Shown: piece after piece, positions 44,988 to 54,863 of the stretch
How positions within the stretch are numbered: position 1 is the stretch's first letter
Layout: every line of letters begins with the position of its first letter
Assembly: GCF_049243985.1 (NCBI RefSeq)
Contig: NC_135384.1
Coordinates: forward strand, 15,744,501 to 15,808,500
From: Paroedura picta
Lineage: Eukaryota; Chordata; Lepidosauria; Squamata; Gekkonidae
Reading direction: 5' to 3'
Length of the DNA: 64,000 nucleotides
Position numbers and translations under genes: made by a program
Notes under the pieces: generated by a model
The model's database searches: none
The model's input: only the letters and a program-made list of their open reading frames with translations
What the model was told of the DNA's origin: nothing

Positions 44988-45185
44988 TAGTCCTGATAGA
45001 GTGTGTGGATATAAAGAATAAATTGTGTTGGGAATTCTGGGACCTACACGGAAGAAGAGTATATAAAAACAAGTTAGAAGATGAGTTAAAATTATCTTCT
45101 AACTTGTTTTTATATATTCTTCTGTGTAGGTCCCAGAATTCCCAACACAATTTATTCTTTATATCCACACACTCTATCAGGACTA
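44988..45185. mobile_element. 196-bp near-perfect palindrome (foldback/MITE)
   Basis: The left arm 44989-45082 and the right arm 45094-45184 are inverted copies that differ only by one substitution and a 3-bp indel near 45050, around an 11-nt loop (gagttaaaatt). The outer ends read tagtcctgatagag and ctctatcaggacta. If the terminal TA is the target duplication, this would be a Tc1/mariner-type MITE, but that is inference. It lies in the intron of the 42.5-kb OR. Confidence 0.9.
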
Positions 45186-45189
45186 ATAT

Positions 45190-45471
45190 TGTATCCTCAT
45201 TTAGTTTTCATTACACCACTCATTAGATGCCTTTTTCATGTCAGTTGTATTAAGCTAAACTGTGCTTATTAGGCATAGAGTATGATCATTTTATACTGTC
45301 TTTCAGTGAAAAGGGAAAACTATACACACCATGTAAATTGTGTATAAAACCTGAGACGGAAGGTTTAAAAAGTGAAAATGGTACTTGTCACATGCAAACT
45401 TTGTAGGGTTGAAGCCTCAACTAGGCCTTTTCCCCACCTTAAACAAATCTGAGTGGAAAAGACTGACTTAC
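45190..45471. other. Intron start of the 42.5-kb OR
   Basis: Non-coding; the donor gtaagt sits at its upper end on the minus strand. It is similar to 56490-56559 near the donor. Confidence 0.4.
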
Positions 45472-45620
45472 CATGAAATAGGTCTGCCTATCTAGGATTT
45501 GGATCACAAAGTCCTGTTTGTATCATAAATCTTCAGGATCAAGAATTCAACATGAGGGCTGATACTAGAGGTTGTAGTAATATTACTTCATCTTACAGTA
45601 ATTATAAACCTTCAGATGAA
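45472..45620 (-). other. Group B leader exon (5' UTR), ends in ATG at the donor
   Basis: The minus strand ends ..cctatttcATG followed by gtaagt. It aligns with leader exons at 50934 and 56560 over about 100 bp ('gatagg-agacctatttcatg' against 'gatagctagagctgtttcatg'). Spliced to 43474 the ATG starts a frame (ATG TAT GCT..) that ends TGA 16 codons on, out of frame with the receptor. The 5' limit of the exon is not known. Confidence 0.65.
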
Positions 45621-45669
45621 TATGAAACTCCTCCTTTGGTTATTTTTTTAATATCCTGGTGGAAAATAT

Positions 45670-45690
45670 GATATCCCTAGATATTTGCAC
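45670..45690 (-). promoter_or_regulatory. Conserved motif 5' of group B leader exon (possible EBF-type site)
   Basis: 'tatccctagatatttgca' is kept at 51145 ('tttccctagatacttgca') and 56789 ('tctccctaggtattttgca'), in each case about 200-230 bp upstream of the leader-exon donor. The core TCCCTAGR resembles half or more of an Olf1/EBF site (TCCCnnGGGA). Function is inferred from conservation only. Confidence 0.4.
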
Positions 45691-45754
45691 ACCAGAGAAC
45701 AATACATTATTTTAATCACAAGAAAAACAACACTTAACTTATGAGGCAAAGGAA

Positions 45755-46449
45755 GAATCAAAACAACATGGTTTTTATTTTATATTGTGTCCAGCCAAAT
45801 ACATTTCCAACATGACCCCTTTTCATGAAATTCTGACTGTAGCCACCAGGGAAACAGGGAAGCCTGAAAAGAATACAATGCACTCTTGGGGGTGCAGCTG
45901 GGTTATGAGGAGGAGGGGGAAATAAAATATTAAAAGGCAAATGTCTGCACATGGAAGAGTGGGCTTTCAGGGCACTTTTCTCCAATTAAGTGGATAATAT
46001 CCATGCTCAGATATCCCAGGAAAAATGTGAGATGACTCTAGAGGGGAGCCAGGATGTTGTAGATGGAATAATAAACCCAAATGACACCAGACTGGAAATC
46101 GGATCAAGTGCAGACTGCTTTATTAAATTTGAACTGATAGAGGAGAAAATGCCCAATGCAGATATGACCCAGCTGTTGTTAGGTAGCTGACATAGATTGG
46201 AGTGGAAACATTCACCCTAGTGTAGTTTTCCTACTAATTTGTATTCAGAAGTACACAACCTCTGGATGTGAAGCTTTTATTTAGCCATTATTCAGACTGT
46301 TCTTCATGAAAACACTAAGAGTGGCTTGACAAAGGCCAACTTACATGTTCATAGTTTAGCTGAAACTTGAATCAGAGATCTCCTGACTCACACATTGTTC
46401 TGCAAAGTGCTTAACTCTAGCTAGGGAGCACCATTTCATTCATCTATGT
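45755..46449. other. 5' flank/intergenic of group B; nothing recognised
   Basis: No gene is seen. The short frames have no recognisable domain. Confidence 0.35.
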
Positions 46450-46615
46450 TTCTAGATTGCCCATCCCCAAGAAGATCAGGGTAGTGTGTATGATTGTCTT
46501 CTCACTCATTTGATCTTCACAATAACCCCTGAACAGTGGGTCAGTTTGACTAAGGTCACCCAAAGATTATCACAGCAGAGTGAGAATGTGACCAAAAGTT
46601 ATCTGGTTTAAATTG
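46450..46615 (-). repeat. Worn SINE remnant (second tRNA-SINE family)
   Basis: 'tgatcttcacaataacccctga', 'ctaaggtcacccaaagat' and the following sequence match the reverse strand of the SINE at 41373, strongly diverged. Confidence 0.5.
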
Positions 46616-46619
46616 GACA

Positions 46620-47283
46620 TTTCCAATACTCTATTATAAAATCTTTAAGAGCAAGTACTCTGGAATAAATAAACCCCTGGGCACCATCCAACTTAGCTAG
46701 TTTTAAGGTCCATTAATATTAGTGAAAGAGTGAAGAACATCCTTAATTCTAACTGTTTGAAAACAGTGACATTAACGAAAACTTCATAAAAGAAGATGGG
46801 TAGCAATATTGTAGAAAAACTAATATGTATCTAACAGCCATTTTGTTGTTTATTACAATGACCAAGTCATAGCTGTCTACAACCTGGATTTTAAAACCAA
46901 AAGTCACAATCAAAAAATTCATACCTCTCAAAAAATAAATTTCAAAACAAATTTGGAAACTAAAATAAAGGTCATCTGTAGGTTATCTGATTCATCTATG
47001 AAGCAAAATAGATAATATAAAAAGGGTTTTGGAAAGCTGATTTGACATTACAAAGCAAGCTAGCAAAACTGACAATAATGACAGATTATTCCCCTCCTTA
47101 TTTCCACATATTTTTATCCATACCAGTTCCATGATCCCCAATAAAGCCTTTTATTGGTGATAGAAAACCCTTCAACTTTTTTTTAGCCAAAGATTGACCA
47201 GATTCAGCCCACTAAAATTAAAATGTTTTCCTAAACAGAATAAGAAATTGGACTCTAAAGTATACAAAGACACTCCTACAGAT
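46620..47283. repeat. Group B 3' flank, duplicated
   Basis: Pieces match 61380-62099 ('gtagaaaaactaatatg..cagccattt' against 'atagaaaaacttatgac..cagccatttt', and 'tggactctaa' near the stop) and, closer to the gene, 53690-53891. It shows that the three close group B genes arose by tandem duplication of whole units. Confidence 0.65.
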
Positions 47284-48240
47284 TTATATGCTTTCAAGTG
47301 CACAAAATTTAGCTATCGCCCTTCTGAAGGCCACTTTTACTTCCCTGTTTCTCAGGCTGTAGATCAGAGGATTGAACAAAGGGGTCAGGACTGTGTAAAA
47401 AAGAGAGAAGACTTTGTTGAGGTCTTCCAGGGCCTTGGTTTTGGGCAGAAGGTAAACAATCATTATGGTTCCATAAAACATGGACACCACAATGAGGTGA
47501 GAGGAGCAGGTTGAAAAGGCCTTTTGCCTACCAGATGTAGATGGGATTTTGAGAATGGCAGAGATGATGTAACCATACGATGTCAGGGTCAACAAAAATG
47601 GGGGAAGGGAACATACCACAGATAGAAACAAACTTAAAAGTTTAATAGTACGTGTGTCACTGCACGACAGCTGCAACATGGGATAAAATTCACAAAAGAA
47701 GTGGTTGACTTTGGAGGAACTACAGAAGTTCAGATGGCACATGAAATATATAGTTATGTTACTAGCCAAGGAACCACTTAACCAAGATCCAGCTACTAAC
47801 TGGAGACACACCTTATTATTCATAAGTACTGTATAAAGCAATGGCTTACATATTGCAACATACCTATCATAAGACATTGCTGCTAGGAGATAACATTCCG
47901 AAGCTGCAAAGAAACCAAAGAAATAATACTGGGTCATGCAGCCCGTGAACGAAATGGTTCCTCGACCCCCATGAAAGAGATTAGCCAACATCATTGGAAG
48001 GATATTGGAGCTGTAGCACGTCTCCAAGCAGGACAGGTTACCCAAGAAGAAGTACATGGGGGTGTGAAGGTGATGGTCAACCACAACCAACACCACAATG
48101 AGGATATTCCCCACCATGGTTACAGTGTAGATCACTACGAAGAGCAAGAACAGAAGCAAATGTTGACCCCCAAGATCCCCAAAGCCCAGAAGAAGGAATT
48201 CAGTGACAGTAGTTTTATTTTCTTGTTTGGCTTTTCCCAT
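47284..48240 (-). CDS. Olfactory receptor (class II, group B)
   Basis: A 318-residue receptor starting MGKAKQENKTTVTEFLLLGFG. It has PMYFFLGNLSCLETC, an extra glycine in FHGGRGTISFTGC compared with group A, MSYDRYVAICKPL, FFCEFYPMLQLSCSDTR, KAFSTCSSHLIVV and NPLIYSLRN. The start is secure: the acceptor (tgtttttacag) is followed by gtttgagctaccagc and then ATG, and the intervening in-frame TGA excludes an upstream start. The sequon is NKT. It is closely related to the genes at 53892 and 62100. The leader exon is at 50934 (intron 2678 bp). Confidence 0.96.
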   Translation of the reverse strand: MGKAKQENKTTVTEFLLLGFGDLGGQHLLLFLLFVVIYTVTMVGNILIVVLVVVDHHLHTPMYFFLGNLSCLETCYSSNILPMMLANLFHGGRGTISFTGCMTQYYFFGFFAASECYLLAAMSYDRYVAICKPLLYTVLMNNKVCLQLVAGSWLSGSLASNITIYFMCHLNFCSSSKVNHFFCEFYPMLQLSCSDTRTIKLLSLFLSVVCSLPPFLLTLTSYGYIISAILKIPSTSGRQKAFSTCSSHLIVVSMFYGTIMIVYLLPKTKALEDLNKVFSLFYTVLTPLFNPLIYSLRNREVKVAFRRAIAKFCALESI

Positions 48241-48255
48241 GCTGGTAGCTCAAAC

Positions 48256-48888
48256 CTGTAAAAACAAAAACATGCACATTAGTGTGGTTAAAATCACAGT
48301 GTTTAGGATCTAAATAAAGGAGATAATGGAGATGATGGTAGATAAAAGAAGACTTAGCTTAGGTAATACCATGGCAGAGTGGCAGATAAGAGTGGATCAA
48401 GCTCGTTTTTCCACTTGAACTCATTCAATTATCCTCAATGACTTGTGACATAAATCCTGAGAGTTGCTGTGGGATTGCTAGTTGTCTCTGCCAAGTGTTG
48501 CTGAATGGTTTGGAGGATCCACCACCTTTGCTGTTGACATCAGGAAACAGCAATGGAGATAATATCTGTTCACATTGTTCAGGTTAGCCATCCATGATAA
48601 GGTGTTCTTAGCATCAGAATCATGATTATTGAACAGCCATAGGCCATTACAAAGTACAAAAGACAACCATAAGCAATAAAAGCAGATAATTGCACTTGTA
48701 CTGGAATCCATACAACAGAATATTGCAGATCATCAGAATCAGCTATCGCCCCTCACCTTAGACCTTATCTGTCTGGCAGCCAGAGCAAACAGTGCAAATC
48801 TACTAGAAATGTATGGGTTGTTATCAGACAATAGAAGAAACACCTTCCCAGAATCTGGAATGTCAGGGGCCATCAGGGGCAATCTACT
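48256..48888. other. Intron of the 47.3-kb OR, duplicated in group B
   Basis: 'cacattagtgtggttaaaatcac' recurs at 54890, and further pieces recur at 63070-63600. No other feature is seen. Confidence 0.5.
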
Positions 48889-49175
48889 AAGAATCAGAGT
48901 TGGAAGGGGCCATACAGGCCATCTAGTCCAACCGCCTGCTCAATGCAGGATCAGCCCTAAGCATCCTAAAGCATCCAAGAAAAGTGTGTATCCAACCTTT
49001 GCTTGAAGACTGCCAGTGAGGGGGAGCTCACCTCCTTAGGCAGCCTATTCCACTGCTGAACTACTCTGACTGTGAATTTTTTTTCCTGATATCTAGCCTA
49101 TATCGTTGTACTTGTAGTTTAAACCCATTACTGTGTGTCCTTTCCTCTGCAGCCAACAGAAACAGCATCCTGCCC
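48889..49175 (-). mobile_element. CR1 LINE 3' part
   Basis: It begins 'aatcagagttggaaggggcc', then 'catctagtccaaccgcctgc', 'gcttgaagactgccagtgagg', 'cttaggcagcctattccactgc' and 'taaacccattactgtgtgtcc', the reverse complement of a CR1 3' end. Confidence 0.88.
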
Positions 49176-49199
49176 TCCAAAGAAATTTGGTCCTAGGTT

Positions 49200-50270
49200 C
49201 CATGTAGAAGTTACAATTCAATATATAATGCATCAGACATAGCCAGAGAGAAAAACTCCATTGTGCAACTGGGATATCAAGGGAAAGCCGCAGGGAGCCA
49301 GAAGAAGCTCCAAAGCCCGACCAGACTCAAAGAGACAGATAGAGGGGAAGTTGGGAAAGCTAAGAGGGAGAATGAGGGAGAGAGAGATAAAGGCAGAGCA
49401 AAGGATATTTGCCAAGGGAAACGGGCTGTTCTGGAGAGCTGTAGGAAGGCTTGGGAAGAGGTTTCTCCGTCAGCCCACAAGCAGGGTGAAGAGCTGGAGA
49501 AAACTACAGTAGACCCCCCCCCCCAGCTCCGCCACTCTTGCGAAGGGCCAGACCGAGGTCCTGAGTGCGGTGGAACCTAGAAGACAGTAACATTAACTTA
49601 CCTGAATGCCCAGCAGAAGAAAGAAGACTGCTAGAGGGGAAAGAAAGGGTGAGCACAGCTGAGGGAAAGACACACAATGGGGCTTAGAGCCAGGTGGGTG
49701 AGGTCAGAAGGGAGTGAGTGTGACTAAATAAGGGGGGTGGAGTCAGCACAGGGGAATATAAGGAGGGGGGAAAGGAAAGGGTGGTAGCTGGTGCAGTTTG
49801 GAAGAAACACTTAGGTGTGTGAACTGATGCTGAATAAATTGTTGCTGTGCAAGCTACGTATATTTATCAAAAGCGACGAAGGAAGGCCCACATCACGGCA
49901 GAGAAAGAGGAAGCCGGGAGGGGGTCCCAAGAGCACCTAACAAGATTCTGTTTCCCCTTTGATGCAGCAACAGAGGGATTGCTCATGTGGTTGATCCTGC
50001 AGCATACCCATGTGCACTACTGTGAGCATTGCATAGAATCTCAGGGTGGTGAAAGCCACCGACAACCTCAGGTGCATCTGGTTCACTAAATAAGGGAATC
50101 TGCTGGGGTCATCTTTGAAATATTTAAAGAGGGGAGCTAATTTGGATGATATAATATTGTCCCTATCTATTAGAGTCTCCATTTGAACTCTCCGGTCCTT
50201 CAGTTCCTGGCTAGCTTCTTTGTTCTTGAATGAATCATGGAATGGATGAATTTGCATCGTACCTTTCATC
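49200..50270. mobile_element. Possible LTR-retroelement fossil (LTR-like piece plus gag-like piece)
   Basis: 49585-49955 looks LTR-like on the plus strand: a 'gaatataagg' TATA-like box, an AATAAA-type signal near 49833 and a downstream end in ..cacctaaca. 49937-50269 on the minus strand reads like a short Gag-type stretch ('FKYFKDDPSRFPYLVNQM'). The two parts point in opposite directions, so this is a broken, rearranged fossil and not one element. The family (Gypsy or ERV type) is uncertain and the age moderate to old. Confidence 0.35.
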
Positions 50271-50279
50271 CTAAACTCT

Positions 50280-50933
50280 CAAGGTGGCTAATTACAGATT
50301 AAACAACATTTTTGGAAGGAGGGGAGCAATTTAATGCACAAAAAAGTAAAAACAAAAATTCAGATATTATAATGAAAGCCTTAAAAAAACATCTCCATTC
50401 ATTAGCTTCCTCAGAGTTATCTGAATATTTGTGATTTTTTTTTGTATGATTATAACAGCATGCGATATCCTTTCACACCCAGCTTTGAAAGTTGAAGGGT
50501 TTCTTCCTATCTCTTCGTTGTTATTCACTGCATTTTGACAAATGGTCACACTGGTGGATTTCCTCACTTATGTCCTTGGTTCTCTTCTGAAAACAGTCAC
50601 CACCACCCTTCTCCTCAGGACCTCCCATCTCCCTGGAAATATGTTTTCCTTTGGCATTGTTTCCACCTTTTATAATTCTTCTGTGTGATTCTTTCACCAC
50701 CTCATCTCTTTCCCCCCTTCCCACAAGAAAAGTTCACATACTCTTTTGAAAGGACTTTCCGATTAAACATTTTAGTGGCACATTTGGTTTCTGAGGTGAT
50801 ACATGGCAGTTACATTCTGGCTCCAGGTAGTATGATGCAAAATAAAATTACCTCAGATGATTTAAGAAGAAAAGCTTCACCCACCCTATATTTGCCCCCC
50901 TTCCCCACTTACTAAGTGAAAAGACCAACTTAC
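50280..50933. repeat. Group B intron block, duplicated
   Basis: 50455-50830 ('cacacccagctttgaaag', 'ggtggatttcctcac', 'catttggtttctgaggtgataca') matches 56100-56430 and 63780-64000. It marks the first intron of each close group B gene. Confidence 0.7.
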
Positions 50934-51080
50934 CACCATCTAGGGCAAGGATTCTAAATTCTTGCTGGCATCTTAAATCTCCAGCATTAGGAAGTTGATA
51001 CTAGAGGCTGCAGTAATCAGTCTTAACAATCAACATCATTGTAAAACACATTAGCCCTTCATTTAGTATTTATTCACCTT
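50934..51080 (-). other. Leader exon (5' UTR) of the 47.3-kb OR
   Basis: The minus strand ends ..cctagATGGTG followed by gtaagt. Spliced to 48255 it gives ATG GTG GTT TGA, a three-codon upstream ORF. It is homologous to 45472 and 56560. The 5' end is not defined. Confidence 0.62.
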
Positions 51081-51144
51081 CAGAGGAGTATAAAACCCCT
51101 TCTTTGGTTATTATTTCTTTGAAATTTCCTAGTGGAAGACATAA

Positions 51145-51163
51145 TTTCCCTAGATACTTGCAC
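51145..51163 (-). promoter_or_regulatory. Conserved TCCCTAGAT motif 5' of leader exon
   Basis: 'tttccctagatacttgca', second copy of the conserved motif, about 213 bp before the donor. The reading as an EBF-like site is tentative. Confidence 0.4.
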
Positions 51164-51479
51164 ACAGGAGATCAATTTTGAGGACAAGAAAAACACCGCT
51201 TACTTAAGAGTAAAGGGAGGAATCAAAACAAGATTTTTAAAATATATATTGTGTTTCATTTTAGTTATGTATTTGGGCATGTTCCGATCCAAGTTATCTA
51301 CTTATTGTAATTTGGAGAGGGTAGATTTCAGTTTATGGGTTAGGGATGAGCAAAATTCCTGCCATTGTTCCCCCTCCAGCACCATCAGTGGCCACTCATA
51401 TACTTGTGTAGTAAAAACAGGGGATAGCATTGCCTATTGATTGCCAAGTTTGTATATGCTGTCAACTCTGACTCAAAAC

Positions 51480-52270
51480 TGGCATGTTAAGATTCCAGGC
51501 AAGGGTCTGTCTTCTGTCCTTATATCTTTGGCTCAAAATAAAACACAGAGCCCAAGGACTCCTACCACTGATCCTTCAGGACTCTTGTCAATCTAGCTGG
51601 CTCAAAGGTGTTGAGACTAAGATAGCATGTCTCGGCTTCTCCCCAAGTGATCTACTGAGACTAGGTGAAGATCAGGCAAAGTGAGTTCTCAGGCAAAAAA
51701 CAGAAGCTACTGAAAGACAAATGGACATAAACACTCCAGCCCTTCTCTCATCACTAGCTTCCAGATATACATTAAAACCTTATCTCTCATCAATCAACAT
51801 GAATAAATACAGAAGAAACTTTATATTAGCAAGATGCTTGGCCATGCCCATGGTACACCTGGGAGGCAGATACAAAAGAACTCCAACTTCAGAGAGATTG
51901 TGCATCTTCCCACTAAGGGAGGTGGAAATGATCAAACACATTTTTTTTCTTTCCCCTTTATATACTAGAGGGGCAAGTTTACAGCAAGTTTATCAGTCCC
52001 ATTTTGGTTAGGAAACCACACCAAACAGAATGGACCAAAGAGTTAGTCATGGACGAAAAACCTCAGGTCTCATTACAGAGAGAAAATGTCACTCCTACGC
52101 AATTCAAGCCTGCCTAAAGGATTTAAAATGTTTTTAACCATTAAAAACTCATGTTGTTTTATTCACATATTGAAAAATCTACCTATAGTGGAAAAACTAT
52201 TACATTGCCCCCAAATTTTAATGTTTTATTATGTCAAATTTCAGTATTCTGGTCTATCACCATATAAATA
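51480..52270 (+). mobile_element. Non-LTR retrotransposon 3' part, diverged copy
   Basis: The plus strand reads 'RRNFILARCLAMPMVHLGGR' followed by 'EMIKHIFFLSPLY'. This aligns with the 34555 element ('RRAFTLARCSVLPSALVEGR', 'TRKHILFHCPAY') with the cysteines partly lost. It is old and broken. Confidence 0.6.
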
Positions 52271-52292
52271 AACTATGACTATATACTGGAAA

Positions 52293-52557
52293 GAGCCTCT
52301 TGTGGCGCAGGGTGGTAAGGCAGTGACATGCTGTCTGTCCATGAGGTTGGGAGTTCGATCCCAGCAGCTGGCTCAAGGTTGAGTCAGCCTTCCATCCTTC
52401 CGAGGTCGGTAAAATAAGTACCCAGCTTGCTGGGGGGTAAACGGTAATGACTGGGGAAGGCACTGGCAAACCATGCCATGAAAACGCTGGAGGGCATTAC
52501 CCCAAGGGTTAGAAGACATGACCTGGTGCTTGCACAGGGGGATACCTTTACCTTTAC
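52293..52557 (+). mobile_element. Sauria-type SINE, full length with target-site duplication
   Basis: It has the same head and Bov-B tail as at 7299 ('gagcctcttgtggcgcag', 'gagttcgatccc', 'cttgcacagggggatacc'). The 14-bp duplication ctatatactggaaa lies at 52279-52292 and 52558-52571. Compared with the 7299 copy it lacks short internal pieces. Confidence 0.9.
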
Positions 52558-52571
52558 CTATATACTGGAAA

Positions 52572-53253
52572 GCATTACCACCCCCAACCACAAGGTGGTA
52601 CTTTCCCCCATTCGGATCAGAGCTATAAACAGATCAGGTATAGGTTGATGGTTTCCCCAAACCAAACTGGAAACAAAGAATTAAGTGTGCATACACAGGA
52701 ATGTAATACCCAGAAGTGAACATGGTTGGTCTTAAAGGTACCATCAGACTCAAACTTTGAAGTCCACATTACCTAGTACTGGTATCTGTGCTCATCCCAA
52801 TATTACATCCAAAGTCCACATTAAAGCTCAGCCATCTTACCTTTGTGGGTAAACCAACAAGCGTGGGGACTGGTACCTCCTCATAACGAATTTCTCTTTG
52901 AAAATGGCCTACAAACCATGCAGGAAAAGGATTTCTGGTGCACCATCAGGCTATGCAATACACATGGTCACTTACCTACCGAGAGCTATTTCATGCCCTA
53001 ATGCCAACACAGGTAGTTAGTGGCATTACTGAGCTGAATTCCAGTGATGGCCAAGAACTTCCTGGTGAATGATTGCTGCCTGTACCTGCCACCCATCTGA
53101 GGGACCAAGCAAGCAGTAACCTCTGTCTTTACCAGCCTGCAGTAGCTCTCTGTGCTGTGTCACTACACCAGACAGAGGAGGTGATGGACATGTGAGGGGA
53201 CACAGTTACAACCAAAATATTCTCCCCTCTTAAATTATAAATTTGAACAGAAA
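52572..53253. other. Intergenic; small foldback-family remnant
   Basis: 'ggttggtcttaaaggtaccatcagactcaaactttg' near 52725 is the arm of the family seen at 22428. Nothing else is recognised. Confidence 0.4.
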
Positions 53254-53545
53254 ACCAATCAATCAAACTTTATTACAGTCGTTCAGACCAAGTTATATGA
53301 AGTCATTACATAAGAGAACAAAAGAATATGGTCATTTATTATAACACAATGTAAAACAGATCATAAAATAGAACTTAAAACTATGCTACTTTAGAGCATC
53401 GGATTTTTATGGCGGTGACACAAAACTTAGCCATCTGAGTTGTCACCTGGGGGGACTCATCACTGAGCAGCCTCTTTGCTCGATCTACATGATGATGTTC
53501 TGGCAACTTTTTAAGGAGTGGTTCAATCAATTTGCTAGAAACAGA
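53254..53545 (-). mobile_element. Non-LTR retrotransposon 3' end, second close copy
   Basis: It is almost the same as 34565-34830 ('cgttcagaccaagttatatg', 'aacttaaaactatgctacttt', 'cagctgagttgtcacc'-like). It ends 'caatcaatcaaacttt', which on the minus strand is a gatt-repeat tail. Confidence 0.75.
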
Positions 53546-53891
53546 CTAAAACATCTGTACCTCCATGTGTAAAATGGCTTCTTTATGAATCAATATACAC
53601 AGTTGTACATTACAAGCAGCCAAGCAAAAATAATGGGTTTTTTAAATAATTCAGTTGTATCCTGCCAGGAATTTTACTATGTCCCGAGTAGTTCCCTCTC
53701 TATGACAGCCAACATTCAAAACCTTTGTCGGTGCAGGTCACATGACCCCCAATGCAGCCTTTTTTGTGATGAAATTCCTCTTCCTCTTGGAATAGCAAAG
53801 ACCAGGTCGGATCCAGCCCACTCAAATTAAAATGTTATCCTTAACAAATAAGAAATACATTGGACTCTTATACAAACACAGCCCCACAGAA

Positions 53892-54848
53892 TTATAGTCT
53901 TTCAAATGCACAAAATGTAGCTACAGCCCTTCTGAAGGCTACCTTTACTTCCCTGTTTCTCAAACTGTATATCAGGGGGTTGAATAAAGGAGTCAGGATG
54001 GTATAGAAAAGAGAGAAGACTTTGTTGAGGTCTTGCAGAGCCTCTGTTTGGGGCAACATGTAAACTATCATTACAGTACCATAGAAAAGGGACACCACAA
54101 TGAGGTGAGAGGAGCACGTGGAAAAGGCCTTTTGCCTGCCAGAGGTAGATGGGATTCTGAGAATGGCAGAGATGATGAAGCCGTATGATGTCAGAGTCAA
54201 CAAAAATGGGGGCAGGGAAAACAGAGCAGATAGAAACAAACTTAAAAGTTTAATGATATGTGTGTCATTGCAAGACAGCTTTAGAATGGGATTAAAGTCA
54301 CAAAAGAAATGGTTGATTTCAGAGGGACCACAGAATGTCAGTTGGTGCATTAAACATATAGCTATATTAAAAACCAAAGAACCACTTAGCCAAGATCCAG
54401 CTATTAGCAGGAGGCACACCTTACCATTCATGAGTGCCATATAGAGCAGTGGCTTGCATATTGCCACATACCTATCATAAGACATTGCTGCTAAGAGATA
54501 GCATTCTGAAACTGCCAAGAAACTGAAGAAATAATACTGTGCCATGCAGCCCATGAAAGAAATGGTTCCTTGGCCCCCATGAAACAGATTAGCCAGCATC
54601 ACAGGAAGGATAGTGGAGCTATAGCAGGTCTCCAAGCAGGACAAGTTGCCCAAGAAGAAATACATGGGGATTTGAAGGTGGTGGTCAACTACCACCAACA
54701 CCACAATAAGTATATTCCCCACCATGGTTACAATGTAGATCACTAAGAAGAATAAAAATAGAAGTAACTGTTGATCCCCAAGATCCTCAAAGCCAAGAAG
54801 AAGGAATTCTGTAACAGTTGTTTCATTTTTTTGTTCTGATTTTCTCAT
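53892..54848 (-). CDS. Olfactory receptor (class II, group B)
   Basis: A 318-residue receptor from ATG at 54848 (MRKSEQKNETTVTEFLLLGF, sequon NET). It has PMYFFLGNLSCLETC, MSYDRYVAICKPL, FFCDFNPILKLSCNDTH, KAFSTCSSHLIVV and NPLIYSLRN. The frame continues up to 54914, but an acceptor (cctttgcag) ends at 54864, making that intron. Exon bases GTA TCA GCC ACC AAC before the ATG are open. The leader exon at 56560 ends in ATG, so splicing would give MVSATN in frame in front of MRKSEQ. The 54848 start is the one conserved with its sister genes. Confidence 0.96.
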   Translation of the reverse strand: MRKSEQKNETTVTEFLLLGFEDLGDQQLLLFLFFLVIYIVTMVGNILIVVLVVVDHHLQIPMYFFLGNLSCLETCYSSTILPVMLANLFHGGQGTISFMGCMAQYYFFSFLAVSECYLLAAMSYDRYVAICKPLLYMALMNGKVCLLLIAGSWLSGSLVFNIAICLMHQLTFCGPSEINHFFCDFNPILKLSCNDTHIIKLLSLFLSALFSLPPFLLTLTSYGFIISAILRIPSTSGRQKAFSTCSSHLIVVSLFYGTVMIVYMLPQTEALQDLNKVFSLFYTILTPLFNPLIYSLRNREVKVAFRRAVATFCAFERL

Positions 54849-54863
54849 GTTGGTGGCTGATAC

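Noticed and set aside
49261-49580. 105-residue charged open frame
   Set aside because: It lies in purine-rich repeat-like sequence next to the possible LTR fossil; low complexity.
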